Positions 11,294-20,592 of a stretch of DNA of 64,000 bases are shown here, in pieces (within the stretch, counting starts at the first letter, position 1; each line of letters starts with the position of its first letter). The stretch is from assembly GCA_001644045.1 (NCBI GenBank), contig LUUF01000050.1:248001-312000 (forward strand), given 5' to 3'. Made by a program: the position numbers and the translations under genes. Source of the DNA: Methylomonas methanica (GTDB lineage: Bacteria > Pseudomonadota > Gammaproteobacteria > Methylococcales > Methylomonadaceae). The notes below the pieces were generated by a model, which had not been told where the DNA came from, searched no databases, and worked only from the letters and a program-made list of their open reading frames with translations.

Positions 11294-12571
11294 TTGTCGC
11301 TACAAACAGTCAACGATCTGTTGAAAAAACATAAGCTTGTCGAAGGCATGCTGAACAATCAGCCCATGCCGCGCCGAAAGCTGATTACCGCCCTGGTACA
11401 AAAGCAGCATATGGCGGAGCTGCGTGGCTTATTGGCGCGGCTGTCCGCTATCGAAATCGGGCAAATTCTGCACTCGCTGGACCTGGAGGATGCGGGCCTG
11501 GTCTGGCAGCAGGTCGAGGAATCCAGGCAGGACGATGTGCTTTGGGAATTATCCGATACCTTGCGCGAGGAATTGGTCGGCGACCGAGAACCGCATTGTG
11601 GCGTTGGCCAAATGAGTGCGTTCGAGTTGCTCGAAGGTCGTCTCGCCAAAGTGTCTATCACCTGCCGCCACGATTTGTATGCAATCAAACCGATCTGGAT
11701 CGATCTGTTGGCGCCAAGCAAGGCGCAGCGGCTACTCATTGGACAACATTATGGCCTGGAGTTACCCGATCCCCTGGATCTGACCGATTTGGAAGCCAGC
11801 GCCCGGTTCTACGTCGAGGATCAACACGAGATTCATATTCACTCGGATTTTTTGCTGGATCGCGAGGGTAAGTCTCGCAGCGTACCGGTAGCGTTCATAC
11901 TGCGTGGCGACATGCTGTTTTCGGTGCGTAGTGAAGAATTACCCGTGTTTCGTTTACAGCGTTTACGGGCGCGCACGCAGCCGGGTTTTGTTTCGGATTG
12001 CAAGGATATGTTGTTGGATTTATACGGCGCCGAAGCGGAATATTCCGCCGACGCACTGGAGAATATTTACGAACAGTTGGAAATTGTCAGTAAAAAAGTA
12101 TTGAGCCAGGATATTAGCGACGAAGAAGCTGCGGATATTTTGACCGATATCGCCGAAGAAGAGGATTTGAATGGCCGAATTCGCCGGAATATGCTCGATA
12201 CCCAGCGCGCCGTGTCGTTTCTGATTCGCCGTAAATTGCTGAATACCACCCAGTTGGAAGATGCGCAGCAAATTCTGCGGGATATAGAATCGCTCAATAG
12301 CCACACGGCATTTTTGTTCGATAAGATTAACTTCCTGATGGATGCCACGGTCGGTTTTATCAACATTAATCAGAATAAAGTGATCAAAATTTTCTCGGTG
12401 GCTTCGGTAGCTATGTTGCCGCCCACCTTGATTGCCAGTATTTACGGGATGAATTTTGAGAATATGCCGGAATTGCAGTGGATGCTCGGCTATCCTTTTG
12501 CGCTCGGATTGATGACTATTTCGGTATTGTTGCCGTTTATTTTCTTTAAACGCAAAGGCTGGTTGAGATGA
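11294..12571 (+). CDS. corA: CorA-family magnesium channel with MgtE-like N-terminal region
   Basis: Inner-membrane divalent cation channel, 425 aa. The C-terminus has two membrane helices with the CorA pore motif GMN in IYGMNFENMPEL, followed by a basic tail. The first about 90 residues (helical repeats such as LIRRLSAIEIG and LDLEDAGLVWQQV-like stretches) resemble the MgtE N-terminal sensor repeats rather than the usual CorA funnel. I chose the TTG at 11294 because GGAG lies 6 bases upstream; a TTG at 11288 is less well spaced. A strong terminator follows. The convergent gene is a CorB-like transporter, so this is a magnesium locus. Confidence 0.85.
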   Translation: MSLQTVNDLLKKHKLVEGMLNNQPMPRRKLITALVQKQHMAELRGLLARLSAIEIGQILHSLDLEDAGLVWQQVEESRQDDVLWELSDTLREELVGDREPHCGVGQMSAFELLEGRLAKVSITCRHDLYAIKPIWIDLLAPSKAQRLLIGQHYGLELPDPLDLTDLEASARFYVEDQHEIHIHSDFLLDREGKSRSVPVAFILRGDMLFSVRSEELPVFRLQRLRARTQPGFVSDCKDMLLDLYGAEAEYSADALENIYEQLEIVSKKVLSQDISDEEAADILTDIAEEEDLNGRIRRNMLDTQRAVSFLIRRKLLNTTQLEDAQQILRDIESLNSHTAFLFDKINFLMDATVGFININQNKVIKIFSVASVAMLPPTLIASIYGMNFENMPELQWMLGYPFALGLMTISVLLPFIFFKRKGWLR

Positions 12572-12727
12572 TACATTGCCGGTGTCCGGCGTTTATTTAA
12601 AGCCTGAACACTGCCTGCGACAATATGCCACATTTAAATTTGCAATTTACGCAACTATTATTAACCTAACTTTTTCGTTCGGTTTGATAGTTAAAAGTTG
12701 CGTTATATTTCTTCCTATTGCTTCCAA

Positions 12728-12758
12728 GGCGGTTATTAAAAATAACCGCCTTTTTTTT
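12728..12758 (+). terminator. Rho-independent terminator after corA
   Basis: A perfect 10-bp stem (GGCGGTTATT with AATAACCGCC, 3-base loop) is followed by eight T on the plus strand. It ends corA transcription just before the convergent CorB-like gene. Confidence 0.93.
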
Positions 12759-12776
12759 GGCCAAAATAAGTTATGG

Positions 12777-14021
12777 CTAGCGTTTGGGATTGAATTTAAT
12801 CAGCTTTATCGCGTTTTCATCGCGTTTAATTATTTCAATGATGTGTCCATGTAACTTCACGCTGGTACCAGGCTCCGGAATGGTTTCCATATATTCGATC
12901 ACCAGGCCATTCAAGGTTTTCGGGCCTTCTGTGGGTAAATCCCAATGCGTGATGCGATTGAGTTCGCGGATGGTTACCCCGGCATCCACCAGATAGCTAC
13001 CGTCTTTTTGCATTTTTATATCGGGTTCTTCCGAGACCAATTCACCGACGATTTCCTGCAATAAGTCGTCGAGCGTCACCAATCCCTGCACGTCGCCATA
13101 TTCGTCCACCACCAAGCCGATACGGAGTTTTTCGGCCTTAAAGATTTGCATTTGTTTATGGATAGAGGTGCTGGCCGGAATGAAGAACGGTTTGGATAGG
13201 CTGTTGGTGATATTGTGTTTGTCGAAATCAGGATCACTGATTTGTGACAAAATCGTTCGTAAATGTAGAAAGCCTATTACCCGGTCGATATTTTTTTTGT
13301 ATACCGGTAGGCGAGTATGTGGGCTATTTTGTAGTTGTTCGATAATGTCTTCGACCGATTCTTCAAGATCGATACCGACAATTTCATTGCGATGGGTCAT
13401 GATGTCGGTAACGCTGGCCGATTCCAGGTCTAAAATACTCAACAGCATGTTTTGATAACGGGCCGGCAAGTGATTGGCGTCCGACACGATGCTTTTTAAC
13501 TCGTCTTTATTAAGCGATTCGAGAGTCGTATTACTCGTGTTTTTGATACCAAACGGCCACAGCAACAGACTGGATATAGAGTTAATCACCCATACCAAGG
13601 GATAAAATATCTTTAATAAGGGAATGTAAATCCAGGAGGATAGTAATGCCAGTAACTCAGGTTTTAGAGCGCCTAAGGTTTTTGGGGTAACTTCGGAAAA
13701 TACCAGCAGGCCGAAAGCTAGCAGGCCAATAGCGGGGGCTATGGCGTTGTCCCCGCTAACACGGATAGCAATCAAGGTTGTTAAGGACGATGCCAGGATA
13801 TTGACAAAATTGTTGCCCAGCAGGATCAGGCCTAGCAAACGGTCCGGCCTTTTCAGGAGTTGATGGGCTTTAATCGCGCCCTTATGATTTTTTTTCACCA
13901 AATGCTGCAACCGATAACGGTTCAGCGTCATCAAGGCGGTTTCAGAGCCGGAAAAAAAAGCCGAAATGATCAGTAGGGCTGCCAGTATACCGAACAGTAT
14001 ACTCAAGGATATGTCGTTCAA
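12777..14021 (-). CDS. corB: CNNM/CorB-like transporter with CBS domains
   Basis: A 414-residue HlyC/CorC-family membrane protein. The order is a DUF21 (CNNM) membrane domain with the FFSGSETALM segment near residue 25, a CBS pair (about 200-330, including TDIMTHRNEIVGID and LVVDEYGDVQGLVTLDDLL) and a C-terminal CorC_HlyC domain (about 340-410). The family is linked to magnesium and cobalt efflux. It converges on corA, and mgtC lies 4 kb away, which supports a role in magnesium balance. Transport direction is inferred from family knowledge only. Confidence 0.92.
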   Translation of the reverse strand: MNDISLSILFGILAALLIISAFFSGSETALMTLNRYRLQHLVKKNHKGAIKAHQLLKRPDRLLGLILLGNNFVNILASSLTTLIAIRVSGDNAIAPAIGLLAFGLLVFSEVTPKTLGALKPELLALLSSWIYIPLLKIFYPLVWVINSISSLLLWPFGIKNTSNTTLESLNKDELKSIVSDANHLPARYQNMLLSILDLESASVTDIMTHRNEIVGIDLEESVEDIIEQLQNSPHTRLPVYKKNIDRVIGFLHLRTILSQISDPDFDKHNITNSLSKPFFIPASTSIHKQMQIFKAEKLRIGLVVDEYGDVQGLVTLDDLLQEIVGELVSEEPDIKMQKDGSYLVDAGVTIRELNRITHWDLPTEGPKTLNGLVIEYMETIPEPGTSVKLHGHIIEIIKRDENAIKLIKFNPKR

Positions 14022-14249
14022 GGCAACGGGGCTCTTGGCTGTTAAACATCGGGCTAGTTTCTATGTTGTGGAAAATTTGTCAAGCTGCAAAATTGGATTG
14101 CTGATTAGTCTATCGATGTAAACAACATGAACTAAACTATGCAATAGCTTGAAATGGGGCCATTTTGACAATAACCGGATTCGATGCTTAACTTAAAATC
14201 AGCAACACCCTTCCGCCTTAAAACAACGTAGTTTGCAGAGATTATACGC

Positions 14250-15665
14250 ATGGCTTTGCCAGAAATTTTGCTCATTGATGACAACACCCACCGCAGTCAG
14301 CAAGTGGAAGGTATACTCCAGTTTTTGGAATATCGGGTGGAGACAGTTGCCAGTAGCGAATTCGAAGCGGTGCTCCGCGAGCATGATGGGTTCGATGCGG
14401 TATTTGTCGGCTGCGGTGGCGATAAACAAGCCAGCTTGATCAAAACGGTCACCGAAAGCGTCGGCGATATTCCCGTGGTTTTGCTGGTGGACGCGGGCGG
14501 ACCGCAGGTCGTCAGCGCTATTCAACAAATGGTCAGTAAAACCTTGGAGTGGCCGACTGTTTACCCGCAACTGATTCAATTGCTGGACAGTTTGCCTCAG
14601 CCTGTTCAATCAACTAAAAAATCGCTACCGGACAAGGGCTTGGCGGGTAAAAGTAAAGCCATTCAAAAAACCCGCTCTCAGATCGATCAAGTCGCCAAAT
14701 CCGACGCCACGGTACTTATATTGGGCGAATCCGGCACGGGTAAGGAAGTGGTGGCTCAAGCGCTACATCGTGCTTCCTCGCGCAGGGACAGGCCATTCGT
14801 GCCGGTCAATTGCGGCGCCATTCCGGGCGAACTGCTGGAAAGCGAATTGTTCGGGCATGAGAAGGGCGCATTTACCGGCGCTTTGACCTCGCGACAAGGT
14901 CGTTTCGAAATGGCGGAAGGCGGTACGCTATTTTTGGATGAAATCGGCGACATGCCGATGCCGATGCAGGTTAAGTTGTTAAGGGTATTGCAGGAGCGTA
15001 CCTTCGAGCGCGTCGGTAGCAATAAAACTATCCATTGCGATGTGCGCATTATTGCCGCGACGCATCGGCACTTGGAACAGGAAATCGCCGAGAAACGCTT
15101 TCGCGAGGATTTATTCTACCGTCTGAATGTGTTTCCAATCGAAGTGCCGGCCTTGCGGGAAAGGGCGGAAGACATTCCGTATCTAATTAGCGATTTGGTT
15201 GCCCGCATGGAAGCCGCCAATAGGGGAACCGTCAGTTTGTTGCCTCGCGCAATCGCTACGTTAATGCAGCACAGTTGGCCCGGAAACGTCCGGGAGCTGT
15301 CCAATTTGATCGAACGTTTGGCTATCATTAGTCCGGATGCTAGTGTCGATGTCGGCGATTTACCGGAAAAATTCCAGGCCTACGAAGTACCGGAAGGCGT
15401 GCAGATTTCGCTGCCGGAGCAAGACATCCATATCGTGCGGCCGGCCGAGCGGGAAGCGCTGGCCATGCTCACTCCTGGCGGCGTCTCGGCAGTCCAGTTA
15501 CCGGAGCAAGGTATCGATCTTAAGGAATATCTGACCGATCTCGAGAACGAATTGATTCGTCAGGCTTTGGAGGAATGTAACGGCGTTGTCGCTCATGCCG
15601 CCAAGCTGCTGAATATGCGCAGAACCACTCTCGTGGAAAAGCTGCGCAAATCCGATGCGGCTTAG
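14250..15665 (+). CDS. fleQ: FleQ-like sigma-54-dependent transcription activator
   Basis: A 471-residue enhancer-binding protein: an N-terminal FleQ-type receiver-like domain (1-115) without a clear phosphoacceptor aspartate, an AAA+ domain with Walker A GESGTGKE (159-166), the sigma-54 contact loop GAFTGA (206-211) and Walker B GGTLFLDE (224-231), then a Fis-type helix-turn-helix at the C-terminus (about 440-468). FleQ controls flagella and, in Pseudomonas, exopolysaccharide in answer to cyclic di-GMP. No flagellar gene lies in this window, so a link to the nearby polysaccharide locus is possible but unproven. Confidence 0.9.
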   Translation: MALPEILLIDDNTHRSQQVEGILQFLEYRVETVASSEFEAVLREHDGFDAVFVGCGGDKQASLIKTVTESVGDIPVVLLVDAGGPQVVSAIQQMVSKTLEWPTVYPQLIQLLDSLPQPVQSTKKSLPDKGLAGKSKAIQKTRSQIDQVAKSDATVLILGESGTGKEVVAQALHRASSRRDRPFVPVNCGAIPGELLESELFGHEKGAFTGALTSRQGRFEMAEGGTLFLDEIGDMPMPMQVKLLRVLQERTFERVGSNKTIHCDVRIIAATHRHLEQEIAEKRFREDLFYRLNVFPIEVPALRERAEDIPYLISDLVARMEAANRGTVSLLPRAIATLMQHSWPGNVRELSNLIERLAIISPDASVDVGDLPEKFQAYEVPEGVQISLPEQDIHIVRPAEREALAMLTPGGVSAVQLPEQGIDLKEYLTDLENELIRQALEECNGVVAHAAKLLNMRRTTLVEKLRKSDAA

Positions 15666-15683
15666 ACCGATTTCTGTCTCCCA

Positions 15684-16904
15684 ATGAATAAATTCGATGC
15701 TGAATCGTCGCCAGCCGATCTGATACCGGAAATCGTCGCCAATATTGCCGGTATCCGCGATTTGCGCCGCGATATACATGCTCATCCGGAGTTGTGCTTC
15801 GAAGAGGTTCGTACCGCCGAGTTGGTCGCGGCAAAATTGACCGAATGGGGGATTCCGGTTCATCGCGGCTTGGGTAAAACCGGCGTAATCGGCATTGTCA
15901 AAGCGGGCAGTTCCGATAGCGCTATCGGCTTACGCGCCGATATGGACGCCTTACCGATGCACGAGCAAAACAGCTTTGCGCATGCTTCCCGGCATCCCGG
16001 CAAAATGCACGGTTGCGGGCATGACGGCCATACGGCTATGCTGTTGGCCGCCGCAGAATATCTGGCAACTCAGCGTAATTTTGATGGTACCGTCTATCTG
16101 ATATTCCAGCCGGCGGAAGAGGGCGGCGGCGGTGCCGACGAGATGATCAAGGATGGTCTGTTCGAATTGTTTCCGATGCAGGTTGTTTACGGCATGCATA
16201 ATTGGCCGGAGTTGCCGGCAGGACAATTTGCCGTCAGTCCCGGACCGGTAATGGCTTCTTTGAATACCTTTCGCATCGTCGTTCGCGGCAAAGGCTGCCA
16301 TGCGGCATTGCCGCACTTGGGATTGGACCCGGTGCCGGTAGCGGCGCAAATGATTATGGCGTTTCAAACAATCTTGACTCGCAACGCCAATCCTTTGGAT
16401 AACGGTTTGATTTCAGTGACCATGCTGCACGCGGGCGAGGCGACCAATATCATCGCCGATACCTGCGAATTGGCGGGCACGGTACGCACATTCTCCAATC
16501 AACTGCTGGATTTGATCGAAACCCGCATGCGGGAAATTGCCCGGCATATTTGTTTGGCGCACGGGATGGAATGCGATTTCGACTTTAAACGTAGCTATCC
16601 GCCGACGGTCAATCATGATCAGGCGGTTGCCGTGTCCCGCAGCGTAATGACCCGCATCGTCGGCGAGCGGCAGGTATTGGAGCAAAAAGCCACGATGGGC
16701 GCCGAAGATTTTGCATACATGCTGCAAAAGTTACCCGGCAGTTACTGTTTCATTGGCAACGGTTCCGGCGATCATCGCGGTAAAGGCCATGGCGCGGGTC
16801 CTTGTACCCTGCATAACACCAGTTACGATTTTAACGACGATATTTTGCCCTTGGGCGCCACGTATTGGGTGAGATTAGTGGAAGCGTGTCTGCCGGTTAG
16901 TTAA
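15684..16904 (+). CDS. M20 family metallo-amidohydrolase (hippurate hydrolase-like)
   Basis: A 406-residue zinc- or manganese-dependent peptidase/amidase of the M20D group. Metal-site motifs are visible: GLRADMDALPM, then MHGCGHDGHTAML (Cys and His ligands) and QPAEEGGGGADEMI with the catalytic Glu pair. A dimerisation domain follows (about 190-300). These enzymes remove N-acyl groups from amino acids or auxin-like conjugates; the substrate here is unknown. It starts 18 bases after fleQ on the same strand, so the two are probably co-transcribed, although no functional link is obvious. Confidence 0.93.
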   Translation: MNKFDAESSPADLIPEIVANIAGIRDLRRDIHAHPELCFEEVRTAELVAAKLTEWGIPVHRGLGKTGVIGIVKAGSSDSAIGLRADMDALPMHEQNSFAHASRHPGKMHGCGHDGHTAMLLAAAEYLATQRNFDGTVYLIFQPAEEGGGGADEMIKDGLFELFPMQVVYGMHNWPELPAGQFAVSPGPVMASLNTFRIVVRGKGCHAALPHLGLDPVPVAAQMIMAFQTILTRNANPLDNGLISVTMLHAGEATNIIADTCELAGTVRTFSNQLLDLIETRMREIARHICLAHGMECDFDFKRSYPPTVNHDQAVAVSRSVMTRIVGERQVLEQKATMGAEDFAYMLQKLPGSYCFIGNGSGDHRGKGHGAGPCTLHNTSYDFNDDILPLGATYWVRLVEACLPVS

Positions 16905-17226
16905 TAGCTGCCATATGCTTTTTACGGTATCGGCTGAAAATGCCGGATTTGTGACAAAACTGGCAGTTTTTGCGACAAAACTGCCATGACAGTACACAAT
17001 TTCTGATGCACGGCTGCCAGGGAAAAGTTGTTTCCTTGTTCCCGCGAAAGCGTTAATCCGGAAAAAGTAAAAGCCTGGATTCCCTTCGCGACAGGGATGG
17101 CGGGTTTTTCAGGTTCCAGGATAGTTTCCCGTTTGTATTCAGAATATCGAAGAGTAATCGGCGAATGAGTTGGCTTGGATCATGCTGCTTAATAGTTGGG
17201 TTTAACCAGCAAATTAGGAGGGTGTC
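16905..17226. other. Intergenic region with a strong hairpin
   Basis: No coding frame is supported here. A perfect 10-bp hairpin (TGGCAGTTTT with AAAACTGCCA, 6-base loop) lies at 16961-16986, 57 bases after the amidohydrolase stop. It lacks a T-run after the stem, so it may act as an mRNA end or pause structure rather than a classical terminator. AGGAGGG at the right end belongs to the next small gene. Confidence 0.5.
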
Positions 17227-17439
17227 ATGAAAACGTCAAGCAATGAAATTTCACAACTCAGCAACACACGCACCCTGTTCGTTGAAACGCTGAGTCAGCA
17301 ATTTATCGCACTAACCGGTTGTGGAGTTTATGTTTACCTCAACCCGGTTGATATTAACGGTCTATTCAACGAATACTTAAGCGATACCCTGTCGATTAAT
17401 ACTTTCGCCAGGCAGTGTGTCAAAAACGTATTGGAATAG
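17227..17439 (+). CDS. Small protein of unknown function (70 aa)
   Basis: A 70-residue soluble protein with no membrane segment or known motif. Support comes from a near-perfect ribosome binding site (AGGAGGG, 4 bases before the ATG) and good codon use to the stop. It stands alone between the amidohydrolase and the convergent mgtC. The composition (hydrophobic core, single C-terminal Cys) suggests a folded small domain. I do not recognise it. Confidence 0.6.
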   Translation: MKTSSNEISQLSNTRTLFVETLSQQFIALTGCGVYVYLNPVDINGLFNEYLSDTLSINTFARQCVKNVLE

Positions 17440-17529
17440 CCCCGTTACTTGAGTTTAGACAAATCGGTTGGAAGTAGGGCATGGCAGTAATTCCCTGCTT
17501 CCTGACTGTCGCTGAAAGCTTGATTAAGC

Positions 17530-18276
17530 TTAGTTTCGCGCAAAGGCAACTTGGTAGCCGCTGAGAAAGTCGCAGCGTTCCAGGCTTTCAGCTATGGCCG
17601 GTATCGATATTTTATGATTGCCGGTCGCAATAAAAACCAGATGCCATTCTTCGTGCTTGTTGTTGCTGATCACGGTAACCGAGCCTTCGGCCAGGCGATA
17701 ACCTAAAGCTTTCGCCAAATCGTCTATCTCGGTCTGACTGGGTCTATAGCCAGATTGAAAGCGTAAAATTACCGCCACGGCGTGACGGGAAGGCAATGCC
17801 GCCTCGATTTGTCCGCCCCATATCATCGTTGCCGACGCAATTAAGGCCAACACAATGGCCGCAAAATAAAATCCGGCGCCGCATAAAATACCGATGGCCG
17901 AAGACGCCCAAATCGATGCGGCGGTCGTCAGGCCGCTGATGTTCAGACCTTCCTTCATGATCACGCCGGCACCCAAGAAACCGATACCGGTCACGATACC
18001 CTGAATGACTCGAGTGGGGTCGGCCGTTGCGGTGAGCGGCAATAATCCGCCAAACCAGAACTGCGGATAACCGACGATAACCGTTACCGCCGCGGAGGCC
18101 ATGCACACCAGTCCATAGGTGCGCATGCCGGCGGCTCGGCCGTGATAGGAGCGTTCGTAGCCAACCACCATGCCCAATAACAGGGCACCGACGATATTCA
18201 TCAGAATCACCAGGCTGGCTTCTAATTGGGCGACCGACCAGTATGAGATCAGCCGGTCCGGCGAGATTGGATTCAT
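17530..18276 (-). CDS. mgtC: MgtC/SapB family membrane protein
   Basis: A 248-residue inner-membrane protein with about five hydrophobic helices and the family signature around VGYERSYHGRAAGMRTYGLV (about 39-58) and GFLGAGVIMKEG (about 98-109). The C-terminal 80 residues form a soluble ACT-like domain. MgtC proteins support growth at low magnesium and inhibit F-ATPase in Salmonella; the role here is inferred. It is followed by the start of the T2SS operon region on the same strand but is probably separate. Magnesium genes 4-6 kb away make a loose magnesium neighbourhood. Confidence 0.92.
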   Translation of the reverse strand: MNPISPDRLISYWSVAQLEASLVILMNIVGALLLGMVVGYERSYHGRAAGMRTYGLVCMASAAVTVIVGYPQFWFGGLLPLTATADPTRVIQGIVTGIGFLGAGVIMKEGLNISGLTTAASIWASSAIGILCGAGFYFAAIVLALIASATMIWGGQIEAALPSRHAVAVILRFQSGYRPSQTEIDDLAKALGYRLAEGSVTVISNNKHEEWHLVFIATGNHKISIPAIAESLERCDFLSGYQVAFARN

Positions 18277-18321
18277 GTTTTAGCGTCCGGTATAGTGCGA
18301 AATATAAGTGACGGGCTTGAG

Positions 18322-20592
18322 CTACTGCACCGCTTCCACGTCAACGTCGATTTCGATAGGTTTTTGATAATAGATACCGGATAGTTTACGTTTGAATTCG
18401 TCGGTAATATCCCGCGCATCCTGGCGGCTTTTCATCACGCGGGGGGTGAGCAGTACCACCAGTTCGGTTTTGTCCTTGTTGCGCGTCGTACCGCCGAAAA
18501 GCGGCCCGATTAGCGGTATCTCGTGTAAGAGGGGTACGCCGTCGCGCAAATAATCGTTGTTTTCCTTGATCAAACCGCCCAGGACGATGGTTTCGCCGCT
18601 TTGTACCGCAACGCTGCTTTCGATTTCCCGTTTTTGAATAGTGGGCGAGTCGATGGTATCGCTGGTCGTGGTTTTGATAGCCTGATTCACGCTTTGCAAA
18701 ATATCCATCAGAACCAGCCCGCCAGCGTTGACCCTCGGTCTAACCGACAAATTAACACCGGTATCGATCATTTGGATCGAGCTGGTCTGTACGATACCGT
18801 TATTGGAGTTATTGCTGCTTAAATTGCTGGAAACCGACGAACGTATCGGTACCGAGTCGCCGACTTTGATCGTGGCTTCCTGGTTGTTCAATACCATCAA
18901 GGACGGTGACGATATGACATTTACGTTATTGTTTTTAGCGCTGGCGTTCAACACTGCCTGAATGTCCTTTGAGCCGCTGGAAAATGCGTAGGAAAAGCCG
19001 CCGGTTGTTAACGCTTTGGCGGTCTCCTTGGTCAGATCGATAACATCCAAACCCTGGGAGCTTCCGCCGTTTATTTGATTGTTTCCGCCGTTATTGTGGC
19101 TGAAATACCATTGCAGGCCGTATTTCAAGTCATCATTCAGCGTGACTTCCACAATCGTCGCATCGATCATCACTTGTAAGGGCAGCACATCCAGTTGTTT
19201 TAACACCCGCTCGATCACCGCATATTCCTGTGCGGTCGCGACGATAATCAGCGCATTGTTGCCTTCGTCGGCGATAATTTTTACGTTGGGCATGTCATTG
19301 TTATTGTTGCCGCCCGAACCGCTGCTCAAGCTGCCGCCGAGTGCGCCGCTACCGCTGGTGTTTTTGTCTTTAGTCCGGTCGCTAAGCGTTCTATCGCTCA
19401 TCGAATCCTGCTGCCGATTAGCGCCACTTGCACTACTACTTGAGGAGCTATCCGACCGTTTATTCGTGGCCGATAGTGATTTACGGCCGGAAGCGATAGA
19501 GGCCTTACTGGATTTGCCGGAACCGCCGCTACCGAAAATATTGCTTAGGGTATCGGCCAAGTCCGTAGCACTGACATGTTGCGCCCGATAGACATTCACG
19601 CCGCCGGCTGCCGCCGTGTTGATGCGGTCCAGCCTAAATACCCAGTTTTCAATATCCTTCAAATAACTGGCTTGATGAGTGATGGCTAATACCGCATTAA
19701 GCCTTTCTATCTCGATAAACCGGAAAAAGCTGGCTTCGTCGTCCTTGGATTTTTTGGTATAGAAGATTTGCTCCAGCTCTTCGATGATTTTGCCGGCGCT
19801 GACGTTAGCCGGCGTAAACAACGCAAACGAACGGCCTTTCAATATATCGACATCAAAGGTATTGACCACATCCAGCGCCCTGGAGATTTCCGCGCCGGAA
19901 CCGGCGATTAAGATCAGGTTTCGGTTCGGATCGATGTGCAGCAACGACTTTTCCGGCAATAGCGGTTTCAATATTTCCGCCAGTTCCGAGGCCGCGACAT
20001 TTTTTACCGGAATCACCCTCACTTGATAACCGTTGGGCATTTTGGCGCCGGACAGGGAACTGATCGAGCTGCTGTACAAGGCTTCGTTGGACGGCTTGAT
20101 TAAATACATGCCGGCTTGCTCGGTGAGCGCGGCATTATTCAAACTCAGCAGCATATCCAGCGTCGGGATTAGCTCGTCCTTGCTCAACGGTTTGGAGGTT
20201 TGCAAGGTTACCTTGCCGACCACTTGCGGACTGATGGTGTAGTTTCGGCCTAGAATGTCGCTGAGTATCACTTTAGCTACTTCGCCAAGATCGGCGTCGT
20301 CGAAATTCAAGCTGTATTCGCCCTTGCCACCGCTTTTACTGCTGCTTTTTGGACTGGCTTGCGGCGTAATACTCGCTTCGCCGCTGGGAAACAGCTCGAC
20401 TTTGGTCGTTCTGTTTTCGGCGCTTTTATTGGCATCGTTAGCCAGTTCCGGAATCAACAATGGTTCCTCTTGAGCCGGTTTGTTATCGGCAATCGCCAGT
20501 TTTTCATGCAATTGCGGGCCGATAAATTCACAGCCGGTCATGGACAGCGCCAACGCCAACATAGGGGGAATGTTGATTTTTTTAGTTGTCAT
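18322..20592 (-). CDS. gspD: Type II secretion outer-membrane secretin
   Basis: Forms the multimeric outer-membrane channel of the T2SS. The start at 20592 gives a lipoprotein signal with lipobox LSMTGC near residue 21, which suits a self-piloted secretin. N-domains follow, and the C-terminal secretin domain contains VPLLHEIPLIGPLFGG and a final ELVVLLTPRVM. An unusual Ser/Gly/Asn-rich insertion of about 80 residues (roughly 365-445) interrupts the N3 domain. Total length is 756 aa. The start overlaps the stop of the upstream gspC-like gene by 11 bases. It is the last gene of the operon. Confidence 0.96.
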   Translation of the reverse strand: MTTKKINIPPMLALALSMTGCEFIGPQLHEKLAIADNKPAQEEPLLIPELANDANKSAENRTTKVELFPSGEASITPQASPKSSSKSGGKGEYSLNFDDADLGEVAKVILSDILGRNYTISPQVVGKVTLQTSKPLSKDELIPTLDMLLSLNNAALTEQAGMYLIKPSNEALYSSSISSLSGAKMPNGYQVRVIPVKNVAASELAEILKPLLPEKSLLHIDPNRNLILIAGSGAEISRALDVVNTFDVDILKGRSFALFTPANVSAGKIIEELEQIFYTKKSKDDEASFFRFIEIERLNAVLAITHQASYLKDIENWVFRLDRINTAAAGGVNVYRAQHVSATDLADTLSNIFGSGGSGKSSKASIASGRKSLSATNKRSDSSSSSSASGANRQQDSMSDRTLSDRTKDKNTSGSGALGGSLSSGSGGNNNNDMPNVKIIADEGNNALIIVATAQEYAVIERVLKQLDVLPLQVMIDATIVEVTLNDDLKYGLQWYFSHNNGGNNQINGGSSQGLDVIDLTKETAKALTTGGFSYAFSSGSKDIQAVLNASAKNNNVNVISSPSLMVLNNQEATIKVGDSVPIRSSVSSNLSSNNSNNGIVQTSSIQMIDTGVNLSVRPRVNAGGLVLMDILQSVNQAIKTTTSDTIDSPTIQKREIESSVAVQSGETIVLGGLIKENNDYLRDGVPLLHEIPLIGPLFGGTTRNKDKTELVVLLTPRVMKSRQDARDITDEFKRKLSGIYYQKPIEIDVDVEAVQ

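Noticed and set aside
16961-16986. Hairpin as a rho-independent terminator
   Set aside because: The stem is perfect, but no T-run follows, so I list it only as a structure within the gap.
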